Source: an uncultured Terrimonas sp.
GTDB taxonomy: Bacteria > Bacteroidota > Bacteroidia > Chitinophagales > Chitinophagaceae
NCBI GenBank assembly: GCA_946886925.1
Contig: CAMPJQ010000061.1
Location: forward strand, 1 to 9,782
Length of the DNA stretch: 9,782 bases
Reading direction: 5' to 3'
Shown here piece after piece: positions 1 through 6,372 of the stretch. A program made the translations under genes and the position numbers. Position 1 is the first letter of the stretch. Every line of letters starts with the position of its first letter. The notes under the pieces are model-generated. The model was not told where the DNA came from and did not search any database. It was given only the letters and a program-made list of their open reading frames with translations.

Positions 1-2
1 AC

Positions 3-926
3 AGGTTGGAATATATTGTGGCTTTAGATACGTTCAGGCATTTTACATTGGCTGCAGATAATTGCCATGTTACACAGCCTACCTTAAGTATGCAAATTCA
101 AAAGTTAGAGGAAGAATTAGGGATTGTCATTTTTGATCGCAGTAAACAGCCTGTTATACCTACGGCTATGGGTATTGAAGTGATAGCGCAGGCAAAAAGC
201 ATTCTTACCCGCAGAGATGCACTGCATGAGTTGATTGAGTATAAAAAAGGCACGCTTACCGGCGAACTGCATATAGGCATTATTCCAACCCTGGCGCCTT
301 ATTTATTGCCTTTATTCATTCAGCAGTTTGCCCTGAAATACGCAAAAGTAAAAGTAATTGTAAGCGAAATGACAACGAATATAATTACTCATTCGCTAAA
401 AGAAGGAGCAATAGATGCAGGCATCCTGGTAACGCCGCTTCAACAAAAAGGCATAAAGGAATACGTATTGTTTTATGAAGAAATGCTGGCATATGTATCA
501 AAGAAAAATTCGCTTTATCAAAAACATTATGTGTTGGCCCAGGATATTGATCCCAATAAATTATGGCTTTTGGAAGAGGGACATTGTTTCCGGTCGCAAA
601 TAGAAAACCTTTGTGAATTAAGAAAGCAAAGTCGCGCGGGCAGCCATTTTGATTATGAAACCGGAAGTATAGAAACGCTCAGGCGAATGGTAGATCTTAA
701 TGATGGCATTACAATTATACCGGAACTGGCCACACTGGATATGCCGGCAAAACAGTTACAGCTTATCCGCAAATTTAAAAACCCTGTGCCGGTACGCGAA
801 GTAAGCCTTGTGGTGCAGCGCGATTTTGTAAAAAAGCGATTAATAGATGCGCTACGGGCTTCTATTCTTGCTTCCGTACCGGAAAAGATCAAAAAAAACA
901 AGGGCTCAAATATTATTGCAATTTAA
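3..926 (+). CDS. oxyR: OxyR-type LysR family hydrogen peroxide sensor (5' end cut by window edge)
   Basis: LysR-type transcriptional regulator of the OxyR group, which activates peroxide-defence genes when a cysteine pair is oxidised to a disulfide. Residues here are counted from the Leu (TTG) codon at 6. The winged helix-turn-helix occupies about residues 1-55, with the family signature HFTLAADNCHVTQPTLS. The effector-binding domain begins near residue 86 (GELHIGIIPTLAPYLLP). The redox motif EEGHCFRSQIENLC places Cys194 (bases 585-587) and Cys203 (612-614) nine residues apart. If the Leu at 6 corresponds to Leu6 of E. coli OxyR, these fall exactly on Cys199 and Cys208. The TTG is unlikely to be the true start, because OxyR proteins carry about five residues before this LEY motif and the frame stays open to the window edge. 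The usual partner genes (catalase, alkyl hydroperoxide reductase) are not downstream; the next gene is convergent, 14 bp away. The OxyR assignment is strong; the regulon is not visible. Confidence 0.93.
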   Translation, partial: RLEYIVALDTFRHFTLAADNCHVTQPTLSMQIQKLEEELGIVIFDRSKQPVIPTAMGIEVIAQAKSILTRRDALHELIEYKKGTLTGELHIGIIPTLAPYLLPLFIQQFALKYAKVKVIVSEMTTNIITHSLKEGAIDAGILVTPLQQKGIKEYVLFYEEMLAYVSKKNSLYQKHYVLAQDIDPNKLWLLEEGHCFRSQIENLCELRKQSRAGSHFDYETGSIETLRRMVDLNDGITIIPELATLDMPAKQLQLIRKFKNPVPVREVSLVVQRDFVKKRLIDALRASILASVPEKIKKNKGSNIIAI

Positions 927-940
927 GTGCTATTCATTTT

Positions 941-1780
941 TTATTTCTGCATGTTATTTAATAAGCTGTCTAAGGCGTTATGGAACTGCGGGTAATCGTT
1001 GAGGTTATTGTGGCCGGCATTTTCAATCGTAATAAACCTGTCCTTTGAATGCATCGCTGCTGTTAAACGGTGTGCATTGCTGTAGGGGATTACTTTATCT
1101 TCCGTGCCGTGGAAAATGGAAACAGGTGCATTAACAATGCTCAGATATTTATATACTGGTAATTTGTATTTGAGCAGAGTGTTTACAGGGTATATGGGTA
1201 AATAATATTGTACCAGTGAAGTCATACTATAATAAGGTGTTTCCAGTATAAGCTGCTTGCAGCTTCTCCTGGCAGCCAGCCAGGAAGCAATGCCTGTTCC
1301 TAATGATTTTCCGTAAAGTATAATGCTGTCTGCCGGAAATTTTGAACGTGCCATAATATATAACTGCATGGCATCATCATAAAGTTTTTGTTCGGTGAGG
1401 CGGCCTGTACTTTTACCAAATCCGGGATAATCCACCATCCATACTTCAAACCCGTTTTTAGTAAAATTGGATGCGTAATCAGCATACCATCCAATATTTT
1501 TGCGATTACCATGAAAATACAAAACTACGCCTTTGGGCAAACTGTCGTTGGTAAGAAATTGTACCACGTTCATATTGCTTGATTCATCTGCTGCCACATT
1601 AATTTCCCTGTTGGGAGCAGAAAAATGATAGGGGCTGTTGCGCTTTAATGCCACGGGATGAAACAGAAAGCGATCCTGCAGCAAATAAAGGGCTATGCCA
1701 CACAGCAGGTAAACAACGATGGCAATATTCAACCATTGCAGCCATTTTTTATTTTTCCACCATTGTAACTTGTTCGCCAT
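941..1780 (-). CDS. Membrane-anchored alpha/beta hydrolase (hydrolase B, distal paralogue)
   Basis: Serine hydrolase of the alpha/beta fold, resembling the BEM46/ABHD13/ABHD17-like group; the substrate is unknown. One N-terminal membrane segment (about residues 14-36), preceded by Lys/Trp-rich sequence, should hold it in the inner membrane with the catalytic domain probably on the periplasmic side. Visible family marks are the oxyanion-region YFHGN (88-92), the VDYPGFGKSTG strand-loop (116-126), the nucleophile elbow GKSLG with Ser159, the acid Asp228 in HGTEDKVIP and the base His257 in AGHNN, so the triad looks complete. It starts with ATG only 1 bp after the stop of the upstream hydrolase, with which it shares many blocks (QDRFLFHP/QDKFIFKP, YFHGN, GFGKSTGR, PYY, HGT-D), so the two look like a tandem duplication read from one transcript. 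At 279 residues it has full length for a single-domain enzyme of this kind. Esterase, lipase or thioesterase activity are all possible. Confidence 0.88.
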   Translation of the reverse strand: MANKLQWWKNKKWLQWLNIAIVVYLLCGIALYLLQDRFLFHPVALKRNSPYHFSAPNREINVAADESSNMNVVQFLTNDSLPKGVVLYFHGNRKNIGWYADYASNFTKNGFEVWMVDYPGFGKSTGRLTEQKLYDDAMQLYIMARSKFPADSIILYGKSLGTGIASWLAARRSCKQLILETPYYSMTSLVQYYLPIYPVNTLLKYKLPVYKYLSIVNAPVSIFHGTEDKVIPYSNAHRLTAAMHSKDRFITIENAGHNNLNDYPQFHNALDSLLNNMQK

Positions 1781-1781
1781 G

Positions 1782-2609
1782 CTAATATTTCAAAATGTCT
1801 CTTATGAAATTGTGGTATTCGGGAAACGAAGGTAAATTATTATGCCGCCCACCGTTGATCCGAAGTAAGGTAATCTTACTCGGATTGAGGTGTTGCAGTT
1901 TTTCACTGTGGCTAATTGGTATGAGCCTGTCTTTTGTACCATGAATAATATAGGTGTGGCAATTTACATGCCTGATCCACCTGTCGGTACGCAGGTGATA
2001 CCGCAAAACATATTTAACCGGAAGCAGAGGCAAAAATCTTTCCACTACTTTTCGAAAATTATAGTAAGGAGCGTCTAATATCAGGTAACGGGGAGTGTTT
2101 TCCGAAGCTATTTTTGCAGCGAACCCGCTGCCGATGCTCCTGCCGTATACCAGTATGTGATGCTCGTGGTATTGTTGTGCGAGTGTGTGATAAACAAATT
2201 GCATATCACTCAGCATCTTTGTTTCACTCCGCCTTCCTGTGCTTTTGCCAAATCCACGGTAATCTACCAGCACCACGTCGTACCGGTACCGGTAAAAGTC
2301 TCTGGCATATTTGGCCCATCCTTTAATGCTCCTGCTGTTACCGTGAAAATAGAGGATAAGCCCCAGTGGTTCTTTTACGTAAAAGTGAAGACCATTAATG
2401 CGTACTCCAGGTTCTATATCAAAGAATAATTCTTCAAAAGGAGCATCATAATTAAATTTAAAATCGGCGGGTAATTTTTCAGGCTTAAAAATGAATTTAT
2501 CCTGTACCAGATAAAGCGTAACAGCCAGTATAATAATTCCAGCAATGATATATAAAAGCGCAGCAGGCAATGCAACCGGTAGTTTGTTGCATGAAATTAC
2601 GGAAACCAA
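1782..2609 (-). CDS. Membrane-anchored alpha/beta hydrolase (hydrolase A, proximal paralogue)
   Basis: Paralogue of the hydrolase immediately downstream, with the same plan: one membrane segment (about residues 15-35), then an alpha/beta-hydrolase domain. The YFHGN motif is at 87-91, VDYRGFGKSTGR at 115-126, the nucleophile elbow GRSIG has Ser158, the acid is Asp227 in HGTKDRLIP and the base His256 in GRHNN. The triad appears intact; no substrate can be assigned. It lies 31 bp after the end of kup on the same strand, so co-transcription is likely. The start is uncertain: the frame upstream contains no ATG before a TAA, so translation must begin at a TTG (2609 chosen here), at a nearby CTG/TTG slightly upstream, or at the TTG of residue 14, which would still leave the membrane anchor whole. 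The N-terminal dozen residues are therefore doubtful; the rest of the gene is secure. Confidence 0.86.
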   Translation of the reverse strand: MVSVISCNKLPVALPAALLYIIAGIIILAVTLYLVQDKFIFKPEKLPADFKFNYDAPFEELFFDIEPGVRINGLHFYVKEPLGLILYFHGNSRSIKGWAKYARDFYRYRYDVVLVDYRGFGKSTGRRSETKMLSDMQFVYHTLAQQYHEHHILVYGRSIGSGFAAKIASENTPRYLILDAPYYNFRKVVERFLPLLPVKYVLRYHLRTDRWIRHVNCHTYIIHGTKDRLIPISHSEKLQHLNPSKITLLRINGGRHNNLPSFPEYHNFIRDILKY

Positions 2610-2640
2610 TAACAGTAAAGATAGTTATTGTTATTGACGG

Positions 2641-3315
2641 CTAATCGCTATGTATTCTCTTAAGGTTCAGCTCGGATAACGGGGCAACAATTAACGGGAA
2701 CTTTTCTACGGTTACATAGCTCGCATCCAGTCCAAATCCTCTTTCTTCCGACAAGCTTACTTCTTTAATCCAAAAGTATCCCCGCATGATAAGCGTTTCC
2801 CAGAAAGGCAGTTCATTGTCCATGCTAAGGAATTTTTCCATTACAATAAACTGAAAATCGCCAACCACATTATTGCGTTGCAGGCTTTCGTAACGGCTGG
2901 TTATATTTACTTCTTTATTGGCTACCATATCTTCCACTACTTTCCGGAACATAAGATTAATACGCGGTTCAACCCGGAAGCCCAGCCGAAATTCAACGCG
3001 GATTACCTCATTGGGTATAATGGTTTGCACTTCGTATTCGCAGGTATAGGGATTATCTAAGGTATCTACATGCACGAACCAGTATATATCAGCCCGCTTG
3101 GGTTTCCTGTTTAAAATAGAGTAAATGATTTTATGTTCGATTTCCTTGGGATTATTGGCGCTGGTAAGGTATACCAGGTGCGTGGCATATTTGGTAACAG
3201 AGGGATCATTGCTAAGCTCCTGCAGCATAGGGATATAGTCTTCCAGCCGCACAAACTCCACATAACGATTTTTGATCTTCCGGCTTCTGAACCAGATATA
3301 CATAATCAGGAACAT
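2641..3315 (-). CDS. kup: Kup potassium transporter, last helix and C-terminal cytoplasmic domain (frameshifted part 2)
   Basis: The frame containing this fragment is open upstream through the shift site, so the ATG at 3315 is only the first available start and probably not a native one. Coding sequence of Kup character begins at about 3333 (VIIGGLMFLIMYIWFRSRKIKNRYVEF), the last membrane helix and its positively charged exit. The rest is the soluble C-terminal domain of the K_trans family, recognisable by THLVYLTSANNPKEIEHKIIYSIL, RADIYWFVHVDT, EVIRVEFRLGFRVEPRINLMF and the ending YVTVEKFPLIVAP. In Kup this domain is cytoplasmic and probably has a regulatory role. In isolation it would be a one-helix membrane protein with no transport function. 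An automatic annotator would probably label it a hypothetical protein, which would hide the broken transporter. Confidence 0.85.
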   Translation of the reverse strand: MFLIMYIWFRSRKIKNRYVEFVRLEDYIPMLQELSNDPSVTKYATHLVYLTSANNPKEIEHKIIYSILNRKPKRADIYWFVHVDTLDNPYTCEYEVQTIIPNEVIRVEFRLGFRVEPRINLMFRKVVEDMVANKEVNITSRYESLQRNNVVGDFQFIVMEKFLSMDNELPFWETLIMRGYFWIKEVSLSEERGFGLDASYVTVEKFPLIVAPLSELNLKRIHSD

Positions 3316-3329
3316 CAGTCCGCCAATGA

Positions 3330-4601
3330 TTACCGAATATAACCTCCATGTGTAAACTTCTGCAGCAGGGCAAACAGGTATCCTCCTTCAATTATAGTAT
3401 AACCTATTAAGAACAACCATATCCAGGAAGATTTTACGCGGTGGCTAACCAAGTAATTCGCAAACAGTATAGTGGTCATAATCATGGTAATAATAATGGC
3501 CAAACCGTAAGCTGCTTCCATGCGGGAGGAAGTTTGAAAATATAATACTACCCCTGTACAACCTATAAATAACATGGTATTGAGCCAGGGGATAAATAAC
3601 TGACCTTTTTCTTCAGAAGGATAACGTATTTTTAGGCGTGGCCAAAGATTAAGACGCATGGCCTCACCTATAAGGGTAAACGAACCTGATATCATGGCCT
3701 GGCTGGCTATAACAGCTGCACCAGTTGCTATAACAACACCGGGAATGATAAACCAGTCGGGCATCAGGTCAAAAAACGGGTTAATAGACGAATGAATTGC
3801 CGCTGGAACATCCGGATGATTCTTTAACAAGCTGGCCCCCTGTCCAAGATAGTTAAGCAATAAGCAGCTCTTAACGAATACCCATGATATGCGGATATTT
3901 TCTCTTCCGCAGTGACCAAGGTCACTATATAATGCTTCAGCGCCGGTAGTGCATAAAAAAACGGCGCCTAAAATCCACAATGCACCCGGATTAGCACTTA
4001 ACAGCTTAACAGCATACCAGGGATTGAAAGCTTTAAAAATAGACAGATCATCGAAAACATGCCACAGGCCCAGCACCGCCAGCATAGTAAACCACAGGCC
4101 CATTACGGGGCCAAAAAATTTACCAATGGATGCTGTGCCGAATTGCTGCAGAAAAAAAAAGGCGAATAAAATAAATATAACAATATAGATAATGTACTGG
4201 CTGAGATTATGAAAAGCAGGAACTTTTTGTAATCCTTCAATGGCAGAAGTAATCGTTATAGGAGGTGTTATCATCCCATCTGCAAGCAAAGCCGCGCCGC
4301 CAATCATGGCAGGCAGCACCAGCCATTTTTTTCGTCGGCGAACCAGGGCATACAAGGCAAATATGCCACCTTCACCCTTATTGTCGGCCTGTAGTACAAG
4401 TATTACATATTTGATGGTTGTTTGAAGCGTAATCGTCCAGATAATACAGGACAGGCTGCCGATTATCAGGTCTTCCGTAATGGCTCTGCCAGTAATAATG
4501 GCGTTGAATACATATAAGGGAGACGTGCCAATATCGCCATAAATGATCCCAAGTGCAATAACTAATCCGGCAACGGTAGCTTTATTGGTATGTTTGCCCA
4601 C
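3330..4601 (-). CDS. kup: Kup potassium transporter, N-terminal membrane portion (frameshifted part 1)
   Basis: This 423-residue part carries most of the membrane domain of Kup. Signatures in order are YGDIGTSPLY (21-30), the first-helix motif of the family; NKGEGGIFALY (74-84); ADGMITPPITITSAIEGL (about 107-124); GAEALYSDLGHCGRENIRISW (220-240); and QAMISGSFTLIGEA (301-314). About eleven hydrophobic segments are visible. It ends at FTHGGYIR just before the expected last helix, so alone it lacks that helix and the whole cytoplasmic domain. The start is GTG; the only upstream in-frame sequence before a TAA has no ATG, GTG or TTG, and the MGKHTNKATVAGLVIALG N-terminus fits the family. A promoter candidate lies about 45 bp upstream. 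Whether the truncated product folds or transports is unknown. Confidence 0.9.
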   Translation of the reverse strand: MGKHTNKATVAGLVIALGIIYGDIGTSPLYVFNAIITGRAITEDLIIGSLSCIIWTITLQTTIKYVILVLQADNKGEGGIFALYALVRRRKKWLVLPAMIGGAALLADGMITPPITITSAIEGLQKVPAFHNLSQYIIYIVIFILFAFFFLQQFGTASIGKFFGPVMGLWFTMLAVLGLWHVFDDLSIFKAFNPWYAVKLLSANPGALWILGAVFLCTTGAEALYSDLGHCGRENIRISWVFVKSCLLLNYLGQGASLLKNHPDVPAAIHSSINPFFDLMPDWFIIPGVVIATGAAVIASQAMISGSFTLIGEAMRLNLWPRLKIRYPSEEKGQLFIPWLNTMLFIGCTGVVLYFQTSSRMEAAYGLAIIITMIMTTILFANYLVSHRVKSSWIWLFLIGYTIIEGGYLFALLQKFTHGGYIR

Positions 4602-4647
4602 GGCTGAAATACGGTTAAGTTATGTTCTAATGCTCTAAACCAAACGT

Positions 4648-4677
4648 CAAAGGTATAGGGTAAATTATAATCGCAAA
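4648..4677 (-). promoter_or_regulatory. Predicted Bacteroidota-type promoter for kup
   Basis: Read on the minus strand, TTTG (4677-4674) is followed after 18 bp by TACCTTTG (4655-4648). This fits the Bacteroidota housekeeping consensus of a -33 TTTG box and a -7 TAnnTTTG box, with an exact match to all fixed positions of the -7 element. Transcription would begin near 4642, giving a leader of roughly 40 bases before the GTG at 4601. The downstream hydrolase genes follow on the same strand without a visible promoter or terminator, so this promoter may drive all of them. No operator was recognised. Confidence 0.6.
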
Positions 4678-4731
4678 GAGAAAGTTCACAGGATTTGAAT
4701 AACCTGGCGGGCTGATGAAAAACAATATTTA

Positions 4732-4739
4732 TAAGTTTG
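4732..4739 (+). promoter_or_regulatory. Possible -7 promoter element for the exported-protein operon
   Basis: TAAGTTTG matches the Bacteroidota -7 consensus TAnnTTTG exactly and faces the gene starting at 4831, which would give a leader of roughly 85 bases. The nearest upstream TTTG (4694-4697) is 34 bp away, too far for a normal -33 box, so support is partial. The rest of the 229-bp intergenic region (4602-4830) shows no RNA gene, repeat or strong hairpin that I can recognise. Confidence 0.35.
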
Positions 4740-4830
4740 GTTAAAAATAACGCAGGGGTAGTATCCAATCGCCAAAAACCATCTAATTTGCAACCGGATA
4801 CTGTATATTTAAGAAAAAAAATGATAAAAA

Positions 4831-6360
4831 ATGGGGCATAAGAAAACTATCATATCAGCTTTAATGATGCTGGCATTACCCATTTGGGTTTTGGCCCAGC
4901 GTATTCATTATTCAGATCCGGGAAGAGACGACTACCGCCAGGTGAATTTTGAGATCATTGGAAAAGTGAGCAGCAATATAGTAATCTATAAAAATTACAG
5001 GTCGAAAAATGATTTATCCATATTTGATAATGAAATGAAATTAAAGGACAAAATTAACCTTGATTTTTTGCCGGATAAACTCATTAATGTGGATTTCGTT
5101 TCCTACCCGGATTTTTTCTATATGATATATCAATATCAGAAAAGAAATATAGTATACTGTAATGTGGTAAAAATGGATGCTGCAGGACAAAAACTGGTAG
5201 GCCCGGTAGAAATTGATACAACACAAATTGGCGGGGCAAGCGATAATAAAATTTATTCCACCATATACAGCGAAGACAAACAGTATATCATGGTGTTTAA
5301 AATCAATAAACGGAATGATCGGAATTACTTTTTTACCACGCTGCTTTACAATGACAAAATGGAATTCAGGAAAAAAAGCAGGCTCCAGGTAACCATGTCA
5401 AAAAAAGACGCTGTGTTCAGTGATTTTATCGTTGATAATGATGGCGATTTTGTCTTTACACGCTGTAGCAGAAACGGCAGCCGTGACAATATTTCACGTA
5501 TGGATCTGATGATAAAACCAGCTATGGCAGATAGTTTTCGCGTGAATAATATTCCACTTACCAATAATTTTTTAGATGAAGTTAAAATCAAAGCCGACAA
5601 TATCAACAAAACGTATCTCCTCAGTTCTTTATATTATAAACAACGCAGGGGAAATGTGGAAGGATTGTATATAGCAATATGGGATAAAGCACAAAACAGG
5701 ATAAAAGCAGAGAACTATACTATATTTAATGATGAACTGAAGGAAGATGCAAAGTCTGAGAATACTTCGGCAAAAACGGCTTTTAACGATTATTTCATAC
5801 GGCAGGTTTTGCCCAAAAAAGACGGTGGATTTATGATTGTGGCTGAATTATTTTTCACTTCTTCCCGCGGCAATAGCTGGAATCGCTACGACTACCTGTA
5901 CAGTCCGTACAGTATGTCCCCCTATTCATCATACAACAGTTACTGGAGTCCTTACGGTATGTATGGTAATCCCTGGAACAGGTGGAATTATGGTTCAAGT
6001 ACAAGATACTATAGTGAGAACATTGCGCTTTTTTCATTTGATCCCAATGCAAGTATTGAATGGAGTAACATATTGCACAAGAGCCAGTTTGACGACAATT
6101 CTTCTGACGCCCTGTCTTATCTGATATACAATACCGGTGGGGAGATCAATTTTTTATATAACCAGCTCGAACGGCGGGTTAGACTATTGTCTGAGCAAAG
6201 TGTAACGCCTAGTGGCAGCGTAAAGCGGTCACCAACGCTTAAAAATTTAGATAAGGACTTTGAATTTTTGCCCAAATATGGTAAGCAGGTAGGAGCGCGG
6301 CAGGTTGTGATGCCGTGTATGTACAGGAATTATATTTGCTTTGCAAAAATTGATTTTTAA
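4831..6360 (+). CDS. Exported protein of unknown function with aromatic low-complexity insert
   Basis: I do not recognise a characterised family; the sequence resembles conserved hypothetical proteins I associate with Chitinophagaceae. Residues 1-22 form a signal peptide (basic start GHKK, hydrophobic core, VLA before Gln23), with predicted cleavage by signal peptidase I and no lipobox, so the product is periplasmic or secreted. The remainder is rich in short beta-strand-like stretches with repeating polar turns (FSDFIVDNDGDFVF, GGFMIVAELFF, NTGGEINFLYNQ), suggestive of a beta-propeller-like or other all-beta fold; this is inference only. Residues about 345-394 are an insert almost wholly of Tyr, Ser, Pro, Asn, Trp, Gly and Arg. 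No catalytic motif is apparent. The start is the ATG at 4831; the ATG at 4821 is out of frame and closes after six codons. The next gene begins 12 bp after the stop, so the two are probably co-transcribed and may act together at the envelope. Confidence 0.8.
   Translation: MGHKKTIISALMMLALPIWVLAQRIHYSDPGRDDYRQVNFEIIGKVSSNIVIYKNYRSKNDLSIFDNEMKLKDKINLDFLPDKLINVDFVSYPDFFYMIYQYQKRNIVYCNVVKMDAAGQKLVGPVEIDTTQIGGASDNKIYSTIYSEDKQYIMVFKINKRNDRNYFFTTLLYNDKMEFRKKSRLQVTMSKKDAVFSDFIVDNDGDFVFTRCSRNGSRDNISRMDLMIKPAMADSFRVNNIPLTNNFLDEVKIKADNINKTYLLSSLYYKQRRGNVEGLYIAIWDKAQNRIKAENYTIFNDELKEDAKSENTSAKTAFNDYFIRQVLPKKDGGFMIVAELFFTSSRGNSWNRYDYLYSPYSMSPYSSYNSYWSPYGMYGNPWNRWNYGSSTRYYSENIALFSFDPNASIEWSNILHKSQFDDNSSDALSYLIYNTGGEINFLYNQLERRVRLLSEQSVTPSGSVKRSPTLKNLDKDFEFLPKYGKQVGARQVVMPCMYRNYICFAKIDF
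5863..6012 (+). repeat. Tyr/Ser/Pro/Asn/Trp-rich low-complexity coding segment
   Basis: Within the exported protein, residues about 345-394 contain many Tyr and several Trp residues spaced by Ser, Pro, Asn and Gly, with recurring short units such as YSPYS, SPYSSYNSYWSPYG and NPWNRWNYG. It interrupts two better-ordered regions (FMIVAELFF before, ENIALFSFDP after), so it reads as a flexible surface loop or linker. The composition resembles aromatic low-complexity segments that promote weak self-association; that role is speculation here. The DNA is not an exact tandem repeat, only biased. Confidence 0.6.
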
Positions 6361-6372
6361 AAAAACATTCCT

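Larger units (their letters stand above)
2641..4601 (-). pseudogene. kup: kup potassium uptake transporter, reading frame interrupted by a one-base shift
   Basis: Taken together, two adjacent ORFs in different frames make one complete Kup (KUP/HAK/KT family) potassium transporter, a K+/H+ symporter of the inner membrane. The upstream frame runs from GTG at 4601 to TAA at 3330-3332 and ends in FTHGGYIR. The downstream frame continues VIIGGLMFLIMYIWFRSRK through to the stop at 2641. Kup proteins normally read FTHGGY-(I/V)-(T)-(V/L)-I-GG here, so inserting one base before CG at 3335-3334 (ATT ACG GTA ATC) restores a natural sequence of about 650 residues, normal for the family in Bacteroidota. 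No long homopolymer or canonical slippery heptamer lies at the junction. This could be a true inactivating deletion or a sequencing error. Both parts are otherwise fully conserved, so decay is either very recent or an artefact. Confidence 0.85.

Noticed and set aside
880..945. Terminator between oxyR and the convergent hydrolase B
   Set aside because: There is an A-run at 891-898 that reads as a T-run on the minus strand, but no stable stem precedes it in either direction, so I could not support a terminator.
2157..2429. 90-codon plus-strand ORF inside hydrolase A
   Set aside because: Antisense to the conserved catalytic region of the hydrolase; no signal of a real protein.
2570..2630. Possible lipoprotein signal (LLLLVSVISC) upstream of hydrolase A
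   Set aside because: The hydrophobic run ending in VISC resembles a lipobox, but no plausible start codon with a basic N-terminus precedes it before the in-frame TAA. The paralogue has a plain membrane anchor at the equivalent position a little further in.
3949..4188. 79-codon plus-strand ORF antisense to kup
   Set aside because: Lies fully within conserved Kup membrane helices on the other strand; composition is that of a reversed hydrophobic coding sequence.
4562..4768. 68-codon minus-strand ORF overlapping the kup start
   Set aside because: It overlaps kup and its promoter candidate in another frame, has no domain-like character and would place a gene across the promoter region.
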